A DNA stretch of 64,000 nucleotides from Diaphorobacter limosus (GCF_033100095.1 NZ_CP136921.1:2884501-2948500), one strand, 5' to 3'; shown: positions 19,878 through 32,693, numbered from the stretch's first letter. The notes: generated by a model from the sequence alone, not told the origin. Translations and numbers: made by a program.

Positions 19878-21506
19878 TCAGGGGGGTGTCGCTTCCCCCA
19901 GCTTGGCCGCCAGGCCGGATCGCTCCAGCAGCGACTGCACCTGGGGCTGGGCGCCGCGGATGCGCAGGCGCCCGCCGCGCTGCTCGGCGGCCTTGAGCAG
20001 CTGCTCCAGCGCGTCCACGCCGGTGGTGTCCAGGCTCAGCAGATCCGACAGGTGGAGCAGCACCTGCACCCCCTGTGGCGCCTGGTTGATGGCGTCCTCC
20101 AGCTCATCGAGCCTGGCCGTGGCGCCAAAGAACAGCACGCCATGCAGGGTCCAGGCCAGTTGCGCGGGGCCGTCCTGGGCCAGGGGTGTGGCGCGAAACA
20201 GCGTCGCCATGCGCCGCACGAACAGCAGGCACGACAGCGCCAGGCCGACCTCCACCGCCACCATCAGATCCAGCACCACGGTCAGCACGAAGGTGCCCAG
20301 CAGCAACAGGCGGTAATGGTTGCTGAACTGGCGCAGGCGCACGAACTCGTGCCACTCGCCCATGTTCCAGGCCACGAACAGCAAGATGCCGGCCAGCACC
20401 GCCAGCGGCACATGCAGGGCCAGCGGCGCGGCCAGCAGCACGATCAGCGCCAGGAACAGCGCATGCACCATGCCCGAGATGGGCGAAGTCGCGCCCGAGC
20501 GGAGATTGGTCACGGTGCGCGCAATCGTGCCCGTGACCGGCATGCCGGCGAAAAACGGTACGAGGAAGTTGGCCGCGCCCTGGGCGATCAGCTCCTGGTT
20601 GGGGTCATGCTTGCGGTGTGCCGGGTGGGTGGCCAGCTGATCTGCCACGCGCGCGCACAGCAGCGACTCGATGGCGCCCAGCGCGGCAATGGTCAGCGTG
20701 GGCATGAACAGCTCGCGCAGCGTCTGCCAAGACAGGTCGGGCAGGGCAAAGCCGGGCAGCTCTTGCGGAATGCCGCCAAAACGCGTGCCTATGGTCTCGA
20801 CCGGCATGCCGGTGACATGCGCCACGGCAGTCAGCAGCACCAGGGCGATGACCGGCGCCGGCAGGCGCGCAAAGGTGCGCACCGTGATGCCATCCAGGCG
20901 CAGCAGCGGCGACTGGTGGTGCATCAGGCGCGGCCAGATCCACAGCAGCAGCATGCAGGCCAGCGCCAGCGCCAGCGCGTAGGGGTTCCACTGCGCCAGA
21001 TGCCCGGCGATGGCCTGCATCTGGCCGAAAAAGTCGCCCGGCATCTTGGCAATCGGCAGGCCCAGCGCGTCTTTGAGCTGCGACAGCGCGATCAGCACCG
21101 CAATGCCGTTGGTGAAGCCGATGATGATGCTCACCGGCACAAAGCGCACCAGCGCGCCCAGGCGCAGAAAACCCATCAACATCAGTAGCACGCCGGCCAG
21201 GCTGGTACTGATCCACAGCCCGGCCACGCCATGCTGCTGCACGATGCCGTAGACAATGACGATGAAGGCACCGGCCGGCCCGGCGATCTGCACGTTGGAG
21301 CCGCCCAGCAGCGCCACCAGCAGACCGCCTATGATGGCTGTCCACAGCCCGGCCTGGGGCGGCAGGCCGCTGGCAATGGCAAACGCCATGGCCAGGGGCA
21401 GGGCCACCACGCCGACGGTGGCGCCGGCGCCCATGTCCGCCACCAGGCGCTGGCGGCTGTAGCCGTGCACGATGTCGAGGATGCGGGGGCGAAAATTCAG
21501 TGGCAT
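19878..21506 (-). CDS. SulP-family anion permease with STAS domain
   Basis: An inner-membrane transporter of the SulP/SLC26 family, which move sulfate, bicarbonate or dicarboxylates. The 542-residue protein from ATG 21506 has the SulP core (ADMGAGATVGVVALPLAMAF, GGSNVQIAGPAGAFIVIVYG) with 10-12 hydrophobic segments, then a C-terminal cytoplasmic STAS domain (DLLSLDTTGVDALEQLLKAA). A TTG start at 21575 would add 23 residues and is less likely. It is divergent from a methyltransferase gene. Substrate cannot be told from sequence, and there are no sulfate assimilation genes nearby. Confidence 0.9.
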   Translation of the reverse strand: MPLNFRPRILDIVHGYSRQRLVADMGAGATVGVVALPLAMAFAIASGLPPQAGLWTAIIGGLLVALLGGSNVQIAGPAGAFIVIVYGIVQQHGVAGLWISTSLAGVLLMLMGFLRLGALVRFVPVSIIIGFTNGIAVLIALSQLKDALGLPIAKMPGDFFGQMQAIAGHLAQWNPYALALALACMLLLWIWPRLMHHQSPLLRLDGITVRTFARLPAPVIALVLLTAVAHVTGMPVETIGTRFGGIPQELPGFALPDLSWQTLRELFMPTLTIAALGAIESLLCARVADQLATHPAHRKHDPNQELIAQGAANFLVPFFAGMPVTGTIARTVTNLRSGATSPISGMVHALFLALIVLLAAPLALHVPLAVLAGILLFVAWNMGEWHEFVRLRQFSNHYRLLLLGTFVLTVVLDLMVAVEVGLALSCLLFVRRMATLFRATPLAQDGPAQLAWTLHGVLFFGATARLDELEDAINQAPQGVQVLLHLSDLLSLDTTGVDALEQLLKAAEQRGGRLRIRGAQPQVQSLLERSGLAAKLGEATPP

Positions 21507-21591
21507 TTGATAACGCGAATGCTGCGGGGCGGTCGTTGAATATAGACCCTGCCACCAGGCGGAGACTTTGCTCAATCATGAAAGGATGTGC

Positions 21592-22434
21592 ATGACCGAC
21601 TCGCCGGAGCCACAGCTGCAAGCGCACCCCAGGCTGTCCGCCGTGCAGCAGACCATGCTGATCCCGCTCGTGGCGCGGGCCCTGGGCGGCGGCCTGTTTC
21701 CTGGCCACGCCTGCGGTGACCAGCAGGCGGCCGAGCTGGTGCGCCGGCTGCAGCTGCCCACCGCGCCCTACCTGGTGGACAGGCCCACGGTGCTCAACAT
21801 CCTGTGGCGCACCAAGGTGATACGCGATACCGGCCTGGCGTTTTTCGCACGCCACCCCGAGGCCTGGGGGGTGAACCTGGGCTGCGGCCTGTCGCAATAT
21901 TTCCAGTGGCTGGACAACGGCCGCAATACCTGGCTCGACACCGACATGCGGCCGTCCATGGAGCTGCGCCGCCGGCTGCTACCACCCGATACCGCGCGCC
22001 AGCGCAGCGCCATCATCGACCTGCGGCGCCCGCAATGGTGGCAGGATCTGAACCTGCCCGCGCAGGCCCTGGGCCAGCCCCTGTTCATGCTCTGCGAGGG
22101 GGTGCTCATGTACCTGCAGCCGCAGCAGGTGCGCCATGTGCTGCACAGCTTTGCCGCCCAGGCGCCGGCAGGTTCGCGCCTGGTGATAGACATCCTGGCC
22201 GGCTGTGCCGTGGGCATGGCCCAGTGGCATGCCAGCGTGGGGCCGACCAAGGCGCAGTTCCACTGGGGCATACGCAGCCTGCAGGAGCTGACCGACTGCC
22301 ACCCGCGCCTGCGCCTGCTGGCCACGCACAGCGTGGCCGCCAGCCACGGCTGGATGGGCATCGCCGCCGAGCGCATGTGGAGCTACTGGAGCAGCACGCC
22401 GCTGTACGGGGTGGTGGAGCTGGGGGTGGATTAA
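21592..22434 (+). CDS. Leucine-carboxyl-methyltransferase-type SAM-dependent methyltransferase
   Basis: A 280-residue class I methyltransferase of the LCM/PPM1 family. The SAM-binding motif is WGVNLGCGLSQYF, with an acidic residue in WLDTDM at the end of strand 2 and FMLCEGVLMYL as the later motif. In bacteria such enzymes methylate small molecules, sometimes polyketides, but many are uncharacterised. ATG 21592 is chosen because GAAAGGA lies six bases upstream; an ATG two codons earlier overlaps that site. The stop codon is at the edge of a MITE-like element. Confidence 0.8.
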   Translation: MTDSPEPQLQAHPRLSAVQQTMLIPLVARALGGGLFPGHACGDQQAAELVRRLQLPTAPYLVDRPTVLNILWRTKVIRDTGLAFFARHPEAWGVNLGCGLSQYFQWLDNGRNTWLDTDMRPSMELRRRLLPPDTARQRSAIIDLRRPQWWQDLNLPAQALGQPLFMLCEGVLMYLQPQQVRHVLHSFAAQAPAGSRLVIDILAGCAVGMAQWHASVGPTKAQFHWGIRSLQELTDCHPRLRLLATHSVAASHGWMGIAAERMWSYWSSTPLYGVVELGVD

Positions 22435-22699
22435 TTCCATTTCTAAATCATCCGTGTCGTTGTTGCTTCGCCTTGTCGTGCTACAGCACTGCCTGCAGCT
22501 TCGCGCCCAGGAGGCTGTCGGACTTGGAGCGTCGAAAGCGAAAATCGGCCCCAGCGAGCACAGTTTTTGCCGGATTTGCAGCCCAATAGCCGAGCTATTG
22601 GGCAAAAAGACGGTGAAATATGGGCCGCTGCGGTCGATTTGCAGCCGACGACTTCCAAGTCCGACAGCCTCCTAGACACGAATGATTTGGAAACGGAAT
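22434..22699. mobile_element. MITE-like element with 25-bp terminal inverted repeats
   Basis: The ends 22434-22458 (ATTCCATTTCTAAATCATCC...) and 22675-22699 are inverted repeats identical at 22 of 25 positions. Inside is a second inverted pair, AGGAGGCTGTCGGACTTGGA near 22508 and its complement ending near 22673, and a central perfect 10-bp hairpin GCCCAATAGC-CGA-GCTATTGGGC (22581-22603). No reading frame for a transposase is present. Small size, nested symmetry and position between two genes fit a miniature inverted-repeat element moved by a transposase encoded elsewhere. No clear target duplication was found. Confidence 0.7.
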
Positions 22700-22713
22700 A
22701 ACACCCCGCGCAA

Positions 22714-23388
22714 TCAGGCGCAGGATCGCAGGGGCTTGCCGGCCAGTGCCGGCTGCAGCGTCTCCAGCTGCGCGCGCAGCGCCTCGTCCACGGCCGGCAG
22801 GCGCAGCGTGAAGCCGGCGGTGTCGCCGCGCTCCTGCACCACGCGCGCCTTGCGCACCCCCTGGGCGCCGAGCTGGCTCAGGGCGCGCAGCGCGCCCTCG
22901 GCGCTGGAATAGCGCCCCAGCGACAGGCCGGGCTCCAGCGCCGCGCCCGGCCTGTCGTAGGCGACGCCGATGGCGCGCAGTTCGTTGCGCCGCTTGGCCA
23001 GGGTGTCCTCGTCGGCAAACGGGCCCATGTAGACCATCCAGCGGCGTGTCGCCTGTACCGGCTCCAGGCTCCAGCTGCCGGCGGGCAGCCGCGTCGCCGC
23101 CTTGCGCAAAAGCTCTGCCTGGCGCGCGTCAAACACGCCGGCCTGCAGGCAGGCGGGTGGTTCGGCTGCGCTGGCGCTGTTGCTGGATTCGGGTTGGGGC
23201 TCGGCAGCGGGTGCCGGTTGGCCCCCCGGCGGCAGCAGGCGCAGGTTCTGCGGGTCAATCTGCTGCTGCAGGCGCTGTGGTTCGGTCGTGGCTGCCGGCG
23301 CCAGGCCCATGCCCTGCAGCAGGCCGTGCGACCAGGCGTAGTAGCCGGCGTTGGCCAGCAGCAAAAGCAGGACGGCAAGGCGCAGCAT
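22714..23388 (-). CDS. SPOR-domain-like membrane-anchored protein
   Basis: A 224-residue protein with an N-terminal membrane anchor (LRLAVLLLLLANAGYYAW), a Pro/Ala/Gln/Glu-rich linker and a C-terminal region with two SPOR-like motifs (CLQAGVFDARQAELLRKAA, WMVYMGPFADEDTLAKRRNEL). SPOR domains bind denuded peptidoglycan, often at the division site. Here the domain would face the periplasm. It is the last gene of a minus-strand operon after the SET and birA genes, 20 bases from birA. Specific role unknown. Confidence 0.75.
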   Translation of the reverse strand: MLRLAVLLLLLANAGYYAWSHGLLQGMGLAPAATTEPQRLQQQIDPQNLRLLPPGGQPAPAAEPQPESSNSASAAEPPACLQAGVFDARQAELLRKAATRLPAGSWSLEPVQATRRWMVYMGPFADEDTLAKRRNELRAIGVAYDRPGAALEPGLSLGRYSSAEGALRALSQLGAQGVRKARVVQERGDTAGFTLRLPAVDEALRAQLETLQPALAGKPLRSCA

Positions 23389-23408
23389 GGGGCGTTCCTC
23401 TCAGCCTC

Positions 23409-24251
23409 TCAGGCCGGCCGCGCTGCGGCGCTGGGGCGCACGCTGATCTCGGCGCTGGTGATGGCCTGCATGCCGCGCGCCGTGTGCACCAGCAGCGTGC
23501 CGTCCTCGGTCACGCCATGGGCCTGGCCCTGGGTGCCGTCGCTGAGCGTCACCGCGCGCCCGGCCAGCAGGTCGCGCTGTGCAAAGCGCGCCTGAAAGGG
23601 CGCAAAACCGGCCTCGGCAAAGCCCAGCAGGGCCTGCACCAGTGGCGCGGCGATGCGCGCCAGGGCCTTGGGGGCGGTCAGCGCGGCATCCACCTCGCGC
23701 AGGCAGGCGGGCGGTGTGCGCAGGCCTTCAGTCAGCACGGGCAGCAGGTTCAGGCCTATGCCCACGACCACATAGCGTGGCTCGCCGGGCGCCGCGGCAA
23801 AGCTGGCGGTCTCCACCAGAATGCCGCCGAGCTTGCGATCGTCCTGCAGCCACAGGTCGTTGGGCCATTTCAGCAGCACGCGCGGCTGGCCGCTGCCCGG
23901 GGCGGGCAGCTTCGGCTGCAGGCTCTCGGCCACGCTTACGCCCACGGCCAGCGACAGGCCCGACCAGTCATGCGGCGCCAGCGGCAGGCCCAGCGAGAAC
24001 GTCAGCGCCGGCAGCAGGCCCGTGCCCTCGTAGGTGCCGGTGTGCCATTCGCGCCCCAGGCGGCCGCGCCCGGCGGTCTGCTGCTCGGCCACGAGCAGCG
24101 TGGGCTCCTGGCGACCGGCGCGCGCGCGGCGCATCAGCTCGCTGCTGGTGGAGTCGATGCTGGGCAGCACCTCGACGGTGAAGCCCGGCAGCAGCGGCTC
24201 AATCGCCTGCCAGATGGCCTCGGCCGGCCATTGCGCGGGTGTGGTGTTCAT
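23409..24251 (-). CDS. birA: Biotin--[acetyl-CoA-carboxylase] ligase
   Basis: Activates biotin as biotinyl-AMP and attaches it to the carboxyl-carrier protein of acetyl-CoA carboxylase. The 280-residue protein has the ligand-binding motif AGRGRLGREWHTG, LKWPNDLWLQDDRKLGGILVE and a C-terminal domain with GTLLVHTARGMQAI. It lacks the N-terminal DNA-binding domain of E. coli BirA, so it is a group I ligase without repressor activity. Its start overlaps the end of the SET gene by four bases. Confidence 0.92.
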   Translation of the reverse strand: MNTTPAQWPAEAIWQAIEPLLPGFTVEVLPSIDSTSSELMRRARAGRQEPTLLVAEQQTAGRGRLGREWHTGTYEGTGLLPALTFSLGLPLAPHDWSGLSLAVGVSVAESLQPKLPAPGSGQPRVLLKWPNDLWLQDDRKLGGILVETASFAAAPGEPRYVVVGIGLNLLPVLTEGLRTPPACLREVDAALTAPKALARIAAPLVQALLGFAEAGFAPFQARFAQRDLLAGRAVTLSDGTQGQAHGVTEDGTLLVHTARGMQAITSAEISVRPSAAARPA

Positions 24252-24769
24252 GCGCGCTGCCCTTTAGGCCCGGGCGGCGCCCAGCCGCGCTTGGGTGCCA
24301 GCAGCGTGCCGCGGCAGTTCGGGCTGCCGCACCAGCAGGGGTACTCCAGCTTGAGCTTCTTGGTGTAGCGCTCCTCGATGATCAGGCCGTAGTCGTAGTT
24401 CAGCTCTTCGCCGGCGGCGATGTTGCGCAGCGCGGTGATGAAGATGCGGCCGTCCTGCTCATCGGCAAAGCAGTTGGGGTTGCAGCTGTGGTTGATCCAG
24501 CGCGCGGAGTTGCCGCCCACCTTGGCGTCTATCACGCGGTCTTCATCGACGTGGAAGTAAAAGGTGTGATTCGGTTGTTTCGGGTCGTGTGGGTGGCGCT
24601 CTTGCGCCTCCTGCCAGCTGATGACCTGGCCGGTGTATTCGATGATGACCTCACCCTCGGCGATATCCTGCAGCGCAAACACGCCCCGGCCATGCACGCC
24701 CGAGCGCCGGGTCTGGATACGCCGCCCTGCGGCTGGCGTGGGTGCTGCGATGGCTTTGCTGCGGGGCAT
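24248..24769 (-). CDS. SET-domain protein with post-SET zinc motif
   Basis: A 173-residue SET-domain protein, a fold that methylates protein lysines with SAM. Visible motifs are GVHGRGVFALQDIAEGEVIIEY at the N-terminus, ARWINHSCNPNCFADE (the NHSCxPN motif), and GEELNYDYGL, then a post-SET cysteine motif CWCGSPNCRG. All catalytic signatures appear intact. Bacterial SET proteins are scattered among proteobacteria and few have known targets. It is the first gene of the SET-birA-SPOR operon and divergent from topB. Confidence 0.88.
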   Translation of the reverse strand: MPRSKAIAAPTPAAGRRIQTRRSGVHGRGVFALQDIAEGEVIIEYTGQVISWQEAQERHPHDPKQPNHTFYFHVDEDRVIDAKVGGNSARWINHSCNPNCFADEQDGRIFITALRNIAAGEELNYDYGLIIEERYTKKLKLEYPCWCGSPNCRGTLLAPKRGWAPPGPKGQRA

Positions 24770-24881
24770 GGAAAAACTCTGTTAACTTGAATGGGCACAC
24801 ATGCGTGCGCGTGCGCGCATGCGAAGGCCGATTGTAGAAGCGCCGCCAAGGCGTGCATGGCACTGATAGAAGACCGACCAA

Positions 24882-27818
<2,937 letters not shown>

Positions 27819-27910
27819 TGCGCACGCCGCCAGGCTGAGCCAGCGCGAGCGCATCGGCTGCGGCGGCCTGGTGGCGTGGTGGAGCAGGCCATCGCGGGCG
27901 CAGCTGCGCA

Positions 27911-27955
27911 ATGCATATTTGATAGCTGATAGCGCTTGCTGGGTAAGCGTTAGGG
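27911..27955. repeat. Short interspersed repeat downstream of topB
   Basis: TTGATAGCTGATAGCGCTTG followed by CTGGGTAAGCGTTAGGG, same family as at 18259. It lies in the 273-base gap before the helicase gene. No gene was recognised in the rest of that gap. Confidence 0.78.
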
Positions 27956-28091
27956 ACTGTTTTGGCTGTCAATCCGCCGAGCCTGTTTCTCCGCACTCGC
28001 CTACGGCGCACCCGGGGTTTACGTCAGTTTGAAATCAGCTTCGCCGCCTATAAGGTGTTTCAAGTCGAAACAAGGGGTAGGCGGGGGTGGG

Positions 28092-29912
28092 ATGGCGACA
28101 TTGATACCGGCCCTGGGGACATGCGTGGCGCGCATGACATCGGGCGAGCGCAGATGGGCCGAGCGCCTGCAAGACAAACTGGAAGACGATTACCTGCTCT
28201 GGTGGGACGTGCCCATCGGCCCCAAGCAGACGCGTCCCGACTTCGTGGTGCTGCACCCGCGCCGGGGCGCGCTGATCCTGGAAGTGAAGGACTGGCGCCT
28301 GGACACCATCCGGCGCGCCACGCGCGAGTATTTCGAGATCGCGCCGGACGGAACGCCCAAGGTCGTCATGAGCCCGCTGCAGCAGGCGCGGCACTGCGCC
28401 ATCCAGGTGGTCAACGCGCTGGAGCGCGACCCGCAACTCGTGCAGGGCGCGGGGCCGTACCAAGGCAAGCTGGCCTTCCCCTGGGGCCACGGCGTGGTCT
28501 TCACCCACATCACGCGCAAGCAGTTCGAGGGCGCGGGCCTGGGCGAGGCCATTCCCGCGCACCTCGCCATCTGCAAGGACGAGATGGTCGAGGACGTGGA
28601 CGCCGAAGCGTTCCAGCAGCGGCTGTGGGCCATGTTCCCCCACACCTTCGGCAGCAAGGGCGCCATCACGCTGCCGCAGCTCGACCGCGTGCGCTGGATC
28701 CTCTTTCCCGAAGTGCGCGTGCCCCAGCAGCAAAGCCTGTTTGGCTCCGGCGCGCAAGGCGACGACGAGGACGCCCGCTTGCCCGACATCATGCGCGTGA
28801 TGGACCTGCAGCAAGAGCAACTGGCCCGCAGCCTGGGCGACGGCCACCGCGTGATCCACGGCGTGGCGGGCTCGGGCAAGACCATGATCCTGGGCTACCG
28901 CGCCGAGCACCTGGCGCAAACGCAAGGCCCGGGCAGCAAGCCCATCCTCATCCTTTGCTACAACGAGCCGCTGGCCGTGAAGCTGGCCGCCACCATGCAG
29001 GCCAAGGGGCTGGATGCGCGCGTGCACGTGCGCCACTTCCACAAATGGTGCCGCGACCAGCTCGTGGCCTACCACCTGCTGCCCGAAGGCACGCAGCGCT
29101 GGCCCGCGGACAGGCTGATGCAGGAGTACGTGCAGCGTGTCATCACCGGCGTGGATGCGGGCCACATCCCCGCCGGCCAGTACCACGCCATCCTCATCGA
29201 CGAGGGCCACGACTTCGCGCCCGAGTGGCTCAAGCTGGTCACGCAGATGGTGGACCCCACCACCAACAGCCTGCTGCTGCTCTACGACGACGCGCAGAGC
29301 ATCTACGACCGCACCAAGAAAAAGACCTTCAGCCTGAAGAGCGTGGGCATCCAGGCCGCTGGCCGCACCACCATCCTGAAGATCAACTACCGCAACACGT
29401 GGCAAATCCTGCAACTGGCCCACCGCATGGCCGGCGACATGCTGAAGCCCGAAGACGCCGAGGGCGGCGACGACGGCATCCCCCTGCTGCAACCCCTGAG
29501 CTGCGGCCGCGAAGGCCCCGAGCCCATCATCATCGACCTGCCCACCCTGCCCGAGCGCGCGGCCCGGGTGGCCGAACTGCTGGCCGACCAGCACGCCCAG
29601 GGCCACGCCTGGGGCGACATGGCCGTGCTGTGCCGGCACCACAAGGAAATGGACGAATGCTCCGCCGCCCTGGCCCGCAAGGGGCTGCCGCACCGGGTGC
29701 GCAAACGTTCAGGCGATTACCGGCCGGAAGAAGACGCCATCAAGGTGATGACGATGCATGCGAGCAAGGGGTTGGAGTGGCCGGTGGTGGCGGTGATGGC
29801 TGAGCGCGGTACGGATAACGCAAAAGGCGTTGAAAACCAGGATGCGATATTGGAGGCGCGGGTGGTTTATGTGGCGACGACGCGGGCTATGCAGAGATTA
29901 TTGGTTTTATGA
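28092..29912 (+). CDS. NERD-domain UvrD/PcrA-like helicase
   Basis: A 606-residue protein from the ATG at 28092 (GTGGG just upstream). The N-terminal NERD nuclease-related domain (residues about 15-130) has RPDFVVLHPRRGALILEVKDW, the D-x-n-ExK arrangement of this family. A superfamily I helicase follows, with Walker A GVAGSGKT (K263), Walker B ILIDEGHDF, NYRNT and a final VMTMHASKGLEWPVV ... VYVATTRAM. These proteins are often linked to DNA repair or defence, but no partner is present. It ends only a few residues after the last motif, 207 bases before the PHA island begins, so a slight 3' truncation is possible. Confidence 0.82.
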   Translation: MATLIPALGTCVARMTSGERRWAERLQDKLEDDYLLWWDVPIGPKQTRPDFVVLHPRRGALILEVKDWRLDTIRRATREYFEIAPDGTPKVVMSPLQQARHCAIQVVNALERDPQLVQGAGPYQGKLAFPWGHGVVFTHITRKQFEGAGLGEAIPAHLAICKDEMVEDVDAEAFQQRLWAMFPHTFGSKGAITLPQLDRVRWILFPEVRVPQQQSLFGSGAQGDDEDARLPDIMRVMDLQQEQLARSLGDGHRVIHGVAGSGKTMILGYRAEHLAQTQGPGSKPILILCYNEPLAVKLAATMQAKGLDARVHVRHFHKWCRDQLVAYHLLPEGTQRWPADRLMQEYVQRVITGVDAGHIPAGQYHAILIDEGHDFAPEWLKLVTQMVDPTTNSLLLLYDDAQSIYDRTKKKTFSLKSVGIQAAGRTTILKINYRNTWQILQLAHRMAGDMLKPEDAEGGDDGIPLLQPLSCGREGPEPIIIDLPTLPERAARVAELLADQHAQGHAWGDMAVLCRHHKEMDECSAALARKGLPHRVRKRSGDYRPEEDAIKVMTMHASKGLEWPVVAVMAERGTDNAKGVENQDAILEARVVYVATTRAMQRLLVL

Positions 29913-30119
29913 GTTTTGAATAAGGATTCTGTGGCTGGTTTCGACCCAATGCAGCCGCTCGGTCGCTCGCCAAGCCGTCGGTCAGGCCTTCGGTAGGTCA
30001 CAAGGCACGACTCGAACCCAGGCCGCTGAACCCGTTGGGGCGAGCCCACCGTGAGCAACAGGTCGACCGGCGCCACTGGGACGGAGAGATTGCTCGCTGA
30101 TTTCTGCGCGCACTGAAGC
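29913..30119. other. Boundary stretch without recognised genes
   Basis: This 207-base stretch between the helicase and the first AraC-type pseudogene has no gene I can support. Minus-strand frames across it encode SVPVAPVDLLLTVGSPQRVQ, which looks like decayed coding sequence. It marks the change from core-type genes to the PHA/alkyl-sulfate region. Confidence 0.5.
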
Positions 30120-31195
30120 TCAGCCGGCGCTCGGCGACGCGGCACCGGCCCGGTACTCGTTGGGGGTGCGGCCTGTCCAGCGCTTGAAGGCATGGCGAAA
30201 GCTCGCGGCGTCGCTGAAACCCAGGGCGGCGGCGATGTCGTCGACCTCGAGGAACGAGGTCGACAGGTAGTCGACAGCCAAGGCCTGGCGCACGCTCGCC
30301 AGCAGTTCCAGATAGGTCGTCCCCTCTTCGTTGAGCCGTCGCCGCAGCGTCCGGGCGTTGATGCACAGCCCCGCCGCGATCTCGTCGATGCTGGGAAAGC
30401 GGCCGGGTGTTCGCGTCAGTTCAGCATACACGCGGCGGCTCATGCCCGAGCTCCACTTGTGGTCCTCCAACAGCTTGGCGCAGGCTGCCGAAACCTGGGT
30501 CGCGGCGATAGGGTTCGCGAATTGGGGTGTCCGGTCCAGCCACTCGGCTGGGTAGTCCACTTGCGTGCGAGGCTGATCGAAGGCGACGGTGCATTCGAGC
30601 ACCCGCTCCAACAGGCCAGCGTATCTCGGACGCGGCAACGCGAAGTTCGCGCGCGCAGGCATGCACCAGGCGCCCATCACGTGCTTGGTCAGACTGACGT
30701 GCGTGCCGAGCTGCATCTCCAGCAGCGCGCGAAACAGATCGGTATCGACGTCGGGCAGCGCGGCTTCGTCGAGCGTCGGTAGAACCCATGAGGCCACGTC
30801 GTGCTCCACCTCGAAGGCAATCCGCATGACCGGTGTGGCAAGTCCGTGATAGCGCACGGCGAGTTCGCAGGCACCGCGCATCGACTCGGCGCACGCCAAC
30901 GCATAGCCGTACATGCCGTAGTCGGTGAGGCGCATTCCGCCCCCCACGAGTGCGGCCCATCCCGCCTCTGGCGACAGCCTGCCGGCGTTGCGGCACACCA
31001 CGATGAACTGGTGGGAACCGAGATCCGAGTCTGGGCATTCGAGGCTTCGGCCGGCGACAGGCCGGAGCCGGCCAGCAGCAGCTTGATGTCCACCCCCAGT
31101 TCACTCAGGGCGCGCATGACGGCGTGCACCTTGAACGGTGCGTACCGCTTTTCGTGCAGCGCAAGCGCCGCGTTCGTTCTCGGTTTTGTACTCAT
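30120..31195 (-). pseudogene. AraC-family regulator of operon A, frameshifted in its N-terminal part
   Basis: Start ATG 31195 (MSTKPRTNAALALHEKRYA) has AGGAGA seven bases upstream. The protein should be about 358 residues: an arabinose-binding-like effector domain (LTDYGMYGYALACAESMRG) and a C-terminal AraC helix-turn-helix (IDEIAAGLCINARTLRRRL; FLEVDDIAAALGFSDAASFR). At about 31013-31016 the sequence reads GGTGGGAACCGAG where the second copy reads GGTGGACCGAG. These two extra bases break the frame after about residue 60. The rest stays open in the shifted frame to the stop at 30120. Divergent from fadD by 194 bases, it is the expected controller of operon A. Confidence 0.85.
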
Positions 31196-32693
31196 GGATT
31201 TCTCCTGGAATCGTGTTGTTGCCTTCTGCATTCTCCACACGGAGACCCTCGGGAAACTCCCTAGCTACTGTCCTCAGCGATGCGCATCTTGTCCTCGCCC
31301 GTCATTTACGCCGAAGCGGCCAGACCCGACATTACTGACCCAGCAAGCAGCCTCACAGAACGCGGTATCAACACAAGCAGGAGACAAGCATGGGCACTCG
31401 CCACTGGACCCAGTCGTACGCCGACATCCCCGCAGAGATCGACGCCGATCGCTATGCGTCAATGGTCGATCTGTTGGACGCCGCGCTCGAGCGCCACGCC
31501 TCGCGTCCGGCGTTCAAGGCGTTCGGCCAGACCTTGAACTACGCCGACGTCGACCGGCTGTCGCGGTCATTCGCGTCCTATCTGCAGAACAAACTGGGCG
31601 TACGCCAGGGCGACCGCGTGGCGGTGATGATGCCGAACCTGCTGGCGTTCCCGGTCACGCTGCTCGGCATCATGCGCGCCGGCGCGGTGCAGGTGAACGT
31701 GAATCCGCTGTACACGCCGCGCGAACTCGAGCACCAGCTCAACGATGCCGGCGTCGAGACGATCGTCGTCTTCAGCGGCTCGACGCCGACGCTGGCAGAG
31801 GTGCGCGCCAATACCGGCCTGAAGACGGTCATCACGGTCGCTGTCGGCGACGCCAGCGGCGCCACGCTGCCGAGCCCGCCGGTCGATGCACTGCTCGGCG
31901 AGTCGGTCTCCTTTGCCGAGGCGCTGGCCCAGGGCGGCGGGCTGCCGCTGCAGCCGGTAGCGCTGACCGGCGACGACCTGCTGTTCCTGCAATACACCGG
32001 CGGCACCACCGGGCTGTCCAAGGGCGCCGCGCTGTCGCACCGCAACCTCGTCGCCAACACCGAGCAGTTCAAGGCCTTCATGCCGGTGGCGGTGAAAGAG
32101 GGCGAGGAAGTGTTGGTGACTGCCATCCCGCTGTACCACATCTTCGCGCTGATGGTGTCGCTGAGCTATCTGTCGGTGGGCGCCGAGAACTGGCTCGTCG
32201 CCAACCCGCGCGACATGGACGGCTTCGTCGGCGTGTTGGCGCAGGCCAGGCCGACGGTTTTCATGGGCGTCAACACGCTGTACGGCGGGCTGGTGCAGCA
32301 CCCCAAGCTTGGCGAAGTGGACTGGTCGCGCCTGAAGATCGCGATCGGCGGTGGCGCTGCCGTGGTCGGGGCGGTGTCCGACCGCTGGAAGGCCATCACC
32401 GGCCACTTCATCCGCGAGGGCTACGGCCTGTCGGAAACCTCGCCGGTGGTGTCGTTCAACCCGGCCTACATCACCGAGTTCACCGGCACGACCGGCCTGC
32501 CGATGCCGTCGACCGACGTCAAGCTGCTCGACGACAAGGACCTCGAAGTGGGGCTGGGGCAGCCGGGAGAGATCTGCGTCAAGGGGCCGCAGGTGATGCG
32601 CGGCTACTGGGAGAAGCCCGACGCGAACGCCACTGCGTTCACAAGCGACGGCTACTTCCGAACGGGCGACATCGGCGTCTTCGACGACAAGGG
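30142..32693. repeat. Large direct repeat, copy 1 (2.55 kb)
   Basis: Nearly identical to 51165-53716 at a constant offset of 21023 bases. It covers the AraC-type gene, the divergent promoter and the first four fifths of the acyl-CoA synthetase gene. Differences seen by eye are two 2-base indels in the regulator, a C/T at 31341/52364 and a G/A near 32552/53575. Beyond the left edge the copies are unrelated; beyond the right edge they drop to ordinary homology. Confidence 0.9.
31196..31389. promoter_or_regulatory. Divergent promoter region araC / fadD, copy 1
   Basis: A 194-bp gap between divergent starts. Shine-Dalgarno sites are visible at both ends (AGGAGA before each ATG). The same gap is kept in copy 2 with one base change. 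No unambiguous -35/-10 pair or AraC half-site could be fixed by eye. Confidence 0.55.

Noticed and set aside
19878..21506. SulP permease as sulfate exporter/importer for the alkylsulfatase system
   Set aside because: It is 20 kb away among core genes; substrate is unknown and nothing links their regulation.
28092..29912. NERD helicase as part of an antiviral defence system
   Set aside because: No partner genes, methyltransferase, nuclease or toxin lie beside it; the upstream neighbour is topB and the downstream region is metabolic.
29990..30030. A tRNA-like T-arm (TGGGTTCGAGTC on the minus strand) at the left island border
   Set aside because: The arms around TTCGAGT do not pair and no anticodon or acceptor stem is visible, so it is not a tRNA or a clear attachment site.
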